From assembly GCA_004791255.1 (NCBI GenBank), contig SRUQ01000013.1, forward strand, positions 1 to 35,439: a DNA stretch of 35,439 nt, given 5' to 3'. The notes under the pieces were generated by a model, which saw nothing but the letters and a program-made list of their open reading frames with translations, did no database searches and was not told the DNA's origin. Made by a program: the position numbers and the translations under genes. This DNA is from a bacterium M00.F.Ca.ET.205.01.1.1 (GTDB taxonomy: Bacteria > Pseudomonadota > Alphaproteobacteria > Rhizobiales > Rhizobiaceae). Of this stretch, positions 31,347 through 35,439 are shown piece after piece. Position 1 is the stretch's first letter. Every line of letters begins with the position of its first letter.

Positions 31347-32102
31347 TTAGTTGCGGAAGAGCTGCGCTCTGAGCGCTTTGATCCGACCGGCCTGCTCCGC
31401 GGTACGATAGTCGGCGCATTTCATGTAGCGCGGCCCGGGCACGAATACCCGGCGCACGCACACACGTTTTACACCTGCGGAATTGCTGTCCCAGCTCTCC
31501 GAAAGGGCGGAAAAGCCGAATGTCGCCACAGGCAACGGCCCGGTCACCTCCAGCCCGTCCCTTGCCAGGATTGTTCGCGCACGCTGGCAATAGCGAACCG
31601 AAAGCGCCGAGAACCGGGTTTCATTGTGTCCAGCGCGATATTTCATCACCGTGGTGCACAGGTCCCCGCCGGCGAGTTTGTTTGCAAGGGCCAGATACTC
31701 GACGCCAAGCGCGATGTTGGTCGCCGGCACGCCGAGATCGTCGAGCGAACCGCGAAAGCCAAGCATGCGTGCTGTCGCTGGCATGACCTGCATCAGCCCG
31801 ACTTCTCCGTCGCCGCCGCGAACGCCGGGGTCGAAGCCGCTTTCGATTTCCATCACCGCGTGCGCCAATTTCGGCTCCAGGCCGTAGATCGATGCCTGGC
31901 ATGTCGCAAATGCCTTGAACGTTTCCCGCGACCATTCCGAGCCGGCGTCGCAGCGGGCTTGCCGCAAGCCATCGGTCGATGTGCCCTGTTCGATTGAAGC
32001 TTGTTCGAATTCCCGCGAACTGGCCGGCTCGGCCAGCGGCAAGGATACGGCCGATACGATCGCTCCAATAATCGTTGCGAGCGACTTTCGATGGCCAATC
32101 AT
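31347..32102 (-). CDS. Lytic transglycosylase (SLT domain)
   Basis: A 251-residue secreted protein. The N-terminal ~28 residues form a signal peptide (SLATIIGAIVSAVSLPLAEP). The SLT domain spans about 65-190: YGLEPKLAHAVMEIESGFDP with catalytic Glu87 (ES motif), GLMQVMPATARMLGF, then ALGVEYLALANKLAGGDLCT. Such enzymes cleave peptidoglycan glycan strands, forming 1,6-anhydro-muramyl ends; relatives assist secretion machines or wall turnover. The C-terminal 60 residues with two Cys are family-unspecific. It lies between the small secreted protein gene and the LpoA-like gene on the same strand. Confidence 0.92.
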   Translation of the reverse strand: MIGHRKSLATIIGAIVSAVSLPLAEPASSREFEQASIEQGTSTDGLRQARCDAGSEWSRETFKAFATCQASIYGLEPKLAHAVMEIESGFDPGVRGGDGEVGLMQVMPATARMLGFRGSLDDLGVPATNIALGVEYLALANKLAGGDLCTTVMKYRAGHNETRFSALSVRYCQRARTILARDGLEVTGPLPVATFGFSALSESWDSNSAGVKRVCVRRVFVPGPRYMKCADYRTAEQAGRIKALRAQLFRN

Positions 32103-32136
32103 GGGTGGTCCAACCAGCGCGGGGCCGCCTGTCTGA

Positions 32137-32505
32137 TCAGTTCATGTACTCGACCATGCGCGCGTGAAAACACTCGCACTTGTCAAGGTAGTCTTCGTCG
32201 CGGTAGTTCGTCTTCAGATAGCCGTAGGCCTTGCCACAGGCGACCTTGGCTTCCGAAGCCCAGACAAAGACGGGCCGGGACGAGTTGATCCATTCCGGGC
32301 TGTTGGCGACGGCGACCGACTCGTCCATCAGCTTCACCACCTGGTTCTTCAGATCGACGATGTTTTCAGTCCGCACCAGGTCCGAATTTCCGGCAACCCG
32401 GCAGTAGTCGACCGGCGCGCCGCCGATGATGTCGGCGGCATAGAGACCCGTCGACAAGATCGACAGCAGACCGGCTCCGAAAGTCACTCGCAAGATTCTG
32501 TTCAT
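32137..32505 (-). CDS. Small secreted cysteine-containing protein of unknown function
   Basis: A 122-residue protein with a signal peptide (MNRILRVTFGAGLLSILSTG, cleavage near YAA-DII). The mature ~98 residues contain four Cys (VDYCRV, KVACGKAY, DKCECFHARMVEYMN), a spacing that allows disulfides or metal binding in the periplasm. I do not recognise the family. GGGGTAAG precedes ATG 32505. It begins only 26 bases after the stop of the large RTX protein gene and probably shares its transcript. Confidence 0.75.
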   Translation of the reverse strand: MNRILRVTFGAGLLSILSTGLYAADIIGGAPVDYCRVAGNSDLVRTENIVDLKNQVVKLMDESVAVANSPEWINSSRPVFVWASEAKVACGKAYGYLKTNYRDEDYLDKCECFHARMVEYMN

Positions 32506-32531
32506 GTTTGCTTACCCCGTCCCTTTCGCCT

Positions 32532-35439
32532 TTAGGCCACGTCCTGCTTGGTGCCATGGCTGTCATCATAGAGTATTTTAACTGCTTCCGCGGCGCTGTG
32601 GAACGTATAGTTCTCCAGCACGGCGACCGTATGGTAATTGTCGCCGCCACCGTCCGTATCGACCTTGACTTCCGCGTTCGCCGCATTGGCCGAGGACTGC
32701 GCGATCTCCACGAAGCCGCCGGCTTCGAGGTCGGTGACGCCGGCAAGGCCCTTGAGCAGAGCGCTAAGATCGATCTTGTCGCCGTTCGCACCGTCATGGA
32801 AATCGGCGATCAGATCGGCGACTTCGAGCGAACCGACGGTGAAGGTCTTCGTACCATCGGAGGCGACGGACGGCTCCACCGTTGCAACAAGCGAGGTGTC
32901 GAGTTCGACCTCGACATAGTTGCCGGTCGTGCCGTCAGCCATCTGGAAGGTGCCATTGCCTGTTACGGTCTGTCCGTCGATTTCGCCAACAGTCGGAGTG
33001 GCTGCCGTGCTGATGGAAACGATACCGTTATCGGCGAGGTGTGACAATTCCCCGGCGTCGCTGATGCCGTTGGCATTGGCGTCTTTCCAGATCAGCAGGC
33101 TGCTGAACGCCGAGTCATTGTGGTCGATGACGTTGTCATGGTTGCTGTCGAGCGAAGCGAGTGCCGCCGCGCCGCTGGCGAAGTTGCCACCGCCGAAGGC
33201 GGGCGTGAACAACTCTGTGCCATCGTCGATCTTGCCGTCATGGTTGAGGTCGATCGCAAGCATGCCGTCATGCGAGGTGTTCCAGGCTACCTGGTCCTTG
33301 GTCCCGTCGCCGTTGATGTCGAACTGGACACCGTGGCTAACGTCGGAGAAGGCGAAGCCATCATGGTTCAGGTCGAGGATGACGGGGTCGACGGACCCGC
33401 CGATCAGACTATCCAGGTTCGTTATCGTGACGCCCTGAAGATCGACGAGAGTTCCCACGCCGGCGTCCGCACCGGTCTGGGTGTAGACAAATGTATGGCT
33501 CACCGCCGCTATCGTGGCCGTGAAGGCGAGCGTCGCCCCCGCGTTTCCGATATCGGTTACCGTCAGATACTGGACAACCGCCGCCAGACTTGCGGTGGAG
33601 GTGACTGTCAGTGGTGCGGTAAAGGTGTCGGTTCCGAAGAAGCTTGCAACGCCGTTCGTGACCGAATGGGACTGAACCGTGTCGCCGCCAATCGTCAGCG
33701 TGGAATTCCCGCCATTGACGTTGCCGCCGGTCGCAGCCACCAGAGTGCCTGGCAGGGACAGTTTGTCGGTGCCGGCGACGAAGTCCATAATGACGTCATA
33801 GCCGGAAATCGTGCCGGCATTGCCCGATCCGCCTATGACAGGCGTCGAGTCGCCAGCCCCGATCACGAAGGTGTCGGCGCCGATGCCGCCGGTCATGGTG
33901 TCGACACCGGCTCCGCCGACGAGGATGTCGTTGCCGTCGCCGCCATCGAGGGTGTCGTTCCCCGAGCCGCCGACGAGCAAATCGTTTCCGCCGACGCCGT
34001 TCAGGGTGTCGTTCCCGTCCAACCCGGCCAGTACGTTCGCCGAGCCGTTGCCGGTAAGCGTATCCCCAAAATTCGAGCCGATGATATTGTCCACACCGGC
34101 ACCGGCCGTCTCGATCACCAAAGCGCCGGAACTTGAATGATCCGTGGTCGCGCTACCTGACGAAAGCAGATCGACGACCAGGGGACTAGTGGACGTATCG
34201 CCGTCCGCATCCTTCAACAGAAGGTCGAAGTTGAGTTCGACTGACGGGACGTTTGTGACGGTGGTGACGAAGGCAAATGCGCCGATATCGAATGACTCGC
34301 CATCGAGGCTGGGGGTTGCACCGTTGATGGAGCGGGCATTTTCGATTTCGATCCTGTCATATCCGGTCCCGGAGGCCGTCACCAGGACGGTATCGTTGAG
34401 GTCGAGGCCTTTGATCAGGTATCCGCCATTTCCATCCGTCGTCAGCGACGCAAGGTTCACACTCACGCCGTTCACCTTGATATCGGTGATCGTGTTGAGC
34501 TGCGCGTCGTTTGCCAGCGCGGCGGAGTCGTTCGCAGTGTTGGGATCATCGCCCGCATTGTAGATGCGCACCCAGGTTTCGATGGAGTCCGCAGGGGGGC
34601 TGCCGTTCACCTGGACAATAGCGAATTGGAAACTGTTGACGTTGTAGTGCGTCGTGTAGCCATATGAATTGTTGTTGCCGGAGGTGGCAGTGGCATTGTT
34701 GACGAAGTCAATCCGCAGGTTGTCTCCGTCATTCATCGAGTTGTTGGCGACGCCGATGCCAGTGGTGCTCGCCGAGACCGACGATCCCGCCGCAGCGTTG
34801 CTTGTGCCATTCGCCTGGCGCTCGTAGCCGGAGAACAACACGTCCTGAGTGGTGCCGGCCACGTCCAGCACCTTGAATTGCTGCGTGTTCGAACCAAGCG
34901 CCGAGAAATTGTCGATGTGCGTCTGCTGCGTGGCGCCGATCGCGGCGAACACTTGAACCTGGTAGTGGTCAGCGCTGGACGCCGCGCTTCCGTCTGGCTG
35001 CAGCGTTATCTGGAAGATCTCGGTTCCGGTGCCCAGACCGCCTGTCCACCCTTGCAACTGCATTGGGGTTGCAGGGTTGGAGTCGTGGTCGACAAGGAAC
35101 AGCTGGATGGGCTGACCTCCCGATGTCAGATTAACCGAGACCCCATTTATGACGCCGGTGGCCAGCTGGCCGTTGGTGATGTTGGAGAAACTGATCGCGC
35201 CAAGCTGGTCAGCCCCGACATTGTTGTCAATATTGGCATCCGCATCCAGATCGAATGTCGCTGTGCTGCCGGCCACGTTGACGAGAACCGCCCGCTCCGG
35301 AGATAGCATCGTCGGCACATCGTCGACGACATGGACCAGGAGGTTGTCGCTGGCGGTGGTGCCGCCGACGCCGTTGACGGTCAGGGCGACGTTGTCGTTG
35401 AAGCCGGTGGCGTCAACGCTGTCGCCGGGAGCCGGCACC
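32532..35439 (-). CDS. Large RTX/type I-secreted adhesin-like protein, C-terminal part
   Basis: The frame is open from the right edge, giving at least 968 C-terminal residues; the true start is outside the window. The edge region (DVPTMLSPERAVLVNVAGS to the repeat near FQITLQPDG) resembles T1SS-143/VCBS-type repeat modules. Glycine-rich RTX repeats (GGSGNDTLDGGDGNDILVGG and neighbours) are encoded at about 33860-34080 and would bind calcium after secretion. Further on, Ca-binding loops DLNHDGKIDDG, DSNHDNVIDHND and DANANGISDAGE lie at about 33060-33260. The last ~100 residues are Ala/Asp-rich and presumably hold the C-terminal type I secretion signal. The likely role is surface adhesion or biofilm formation. 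No secretion ABC/MFP/TolC genes are in the window. Confidence 0.9.
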   Translation of the reverse strand, partial: VPAPGDSVDATGFNDNVALTVNGVGGTTASDNLLVHVVDDVPTMLSPERAVLVNVAGSTATFDLDADANIDNNVGADQLGAISFSNITNGQLATGVINGVSVNLTSGGQPIQLFLVDHDSNPATPMQLQGWTGGLGTGTEIFQITLQPDGSAASSADHYQVQVFAAIGATQQTHIDNFSALGSNTQQFKVLDVAGTTQDVLFSGYERQANGTSNAAAGSSVSASTTGIGVANNSMNDGDNLRIDFVNNATATSGNNNSYGYTTHYNVNSFQFAIVQVNGSPPADSIETWVRIYNAGDDPNTANDSAALANDAQLNTITDIKVNGVSVNLASLTTDGNGGYLIKGLDLNDTVLVTASGTGYDRIEIENARSINGATPSLDGESFDIGAFAFVTTVTNVPSVELNFDLLLKDADGDTSTSPLVVDLLSSGSATTDHSSSGALVIETAGAGVDNIIGSNFGDTLTGNGSANVLAGLDGNDTLNGVGGNDLLVGGSGNDTLDGGDGNDILVGGAGVDTMTGGIGADTFVIGAGDSTPVIGGSGNAGTISGYDVIMDFVAGTDKLSLPGTLVAATGGNVNGGNSTLTIGGDTVQSHSVTNGVASFFGTDTFTAPLTVTSTASLAAVVQYLTVTDIGNAGATLAFTATIAAVSHTFVYTQTGADAGVGTLVDLQGVTITNLDSLIGGSVDPVILDLNHDGFAFSDVSHGVQFDINGDGTKDQVAWNTSHDGMLAIDLNHDGKIDDGTELFTPAFGGGNFASGAAALASLDSNHDNVIDHNDSAFSSLLIWKDANANGISDAGELSHLADNGIVSISTAATPTVGEIDGQTVTGNGTFQMADGTTGNYVEVELDTSLVATVEPSVASDGTKTFTVGSLEVADLIADFHDGANGDKIDLSALLKGLAGVTDLEAGGFVEIAQSSANAANAEVKVDTDGGGDNYHTVAVLENYTFHSAAEAVKILYDDSHGTKQDVA

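Noticed and set aside
33120..34136. Plus-strand open frames antisense to the RTX protein
   Set aside because: Composition mirrors the Gly/Asp-rich coding strand; no start signal or family resemblance.

Overview
The window is GC-rich, and its gene content (glutathione-dependent formaldehyde oxidation, many GntR/FCD regulators, CUT1 and CUT2 sugar transporters, several enolase-superfamily sugar-acid dehydratases) points to a soil or plant-associated alphaproteobacterium. Intergenic palindromes of the kind I associate with Rhizobiales suggest a Mesorhizobium-like member of the Phyllobacteriaceae/Rhizobiaceae. This is inference from gene families and repeat style; no marker gene is present. I saw no rRNA, tRNA, CRISPR array or intact insertion sequence.

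Layout. (1) 1-2314 (+): the 3' end of class III alcohol dehydrogenase, S-formylglutathione hydrolase, and a GntR/FCD regulator. (2) 2468-4075 (-): a secreted YceI protein and a polytopic membrane protein, transcribed away from an NMT1/SsuA-like binding protein that lacks a signal peptide (4233-5159, +). The two sides share overlapping promoter-like elements built on an inverted repeat. (3) 5160-5808: decayed DNA with remnants of an NmrA-type reductase and probably a serine recombinase. (4) 5809-8332: EamA transporter and FMN reductase (-), divergent from a LysR regulator (+). (5) 8598-13588: an unusual double-HTH GntR regulator (-), divergent from a CUT2 sugar transporter (permease, single-domain ATPase, binding protein) and a zinc polyol/sugar dehydrogenase, with a large inverted-repeat operator between them. 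(6) 13789-15262: a small membrane protein and a TetR regulator, both preceded by the same palindromic operator.

(7) 15608-26990 is the centrepiece: a sugar-acid island. On the minus strand are a CUT1 ABC transporter (binding protein, two permeases, ATPase), a galactonate-dehydratase-like enolase-superfamily protein and an RraA/HMG-aldolase-like protein. On the plus strand are a GntR/FCD regulator and three more enolase-superfamily proteins. A consistent reading is uptake of a sugar, glycoside or sugar acid, dehydration of aldonates or uronates to 2-keto-3-deoxy acids, and retro-aldol cleavage. The substrate cannot be read from sequence.

(8) 27095-35439 (-): cell-envelope genes. These are a lipoprotein zinc aminopeptidase, a membrane protein with a degenerate GGDEF domain, a membrane-anchored SNase-like protein, a lipoprotein resembling penicillin-binding-protein activators, a lytic transglycosylase, a small secreted cysteine-containing protein of unknown function, and the C-terminal ~970 residues of a large RTX-type adhesin that runs off the right edge.
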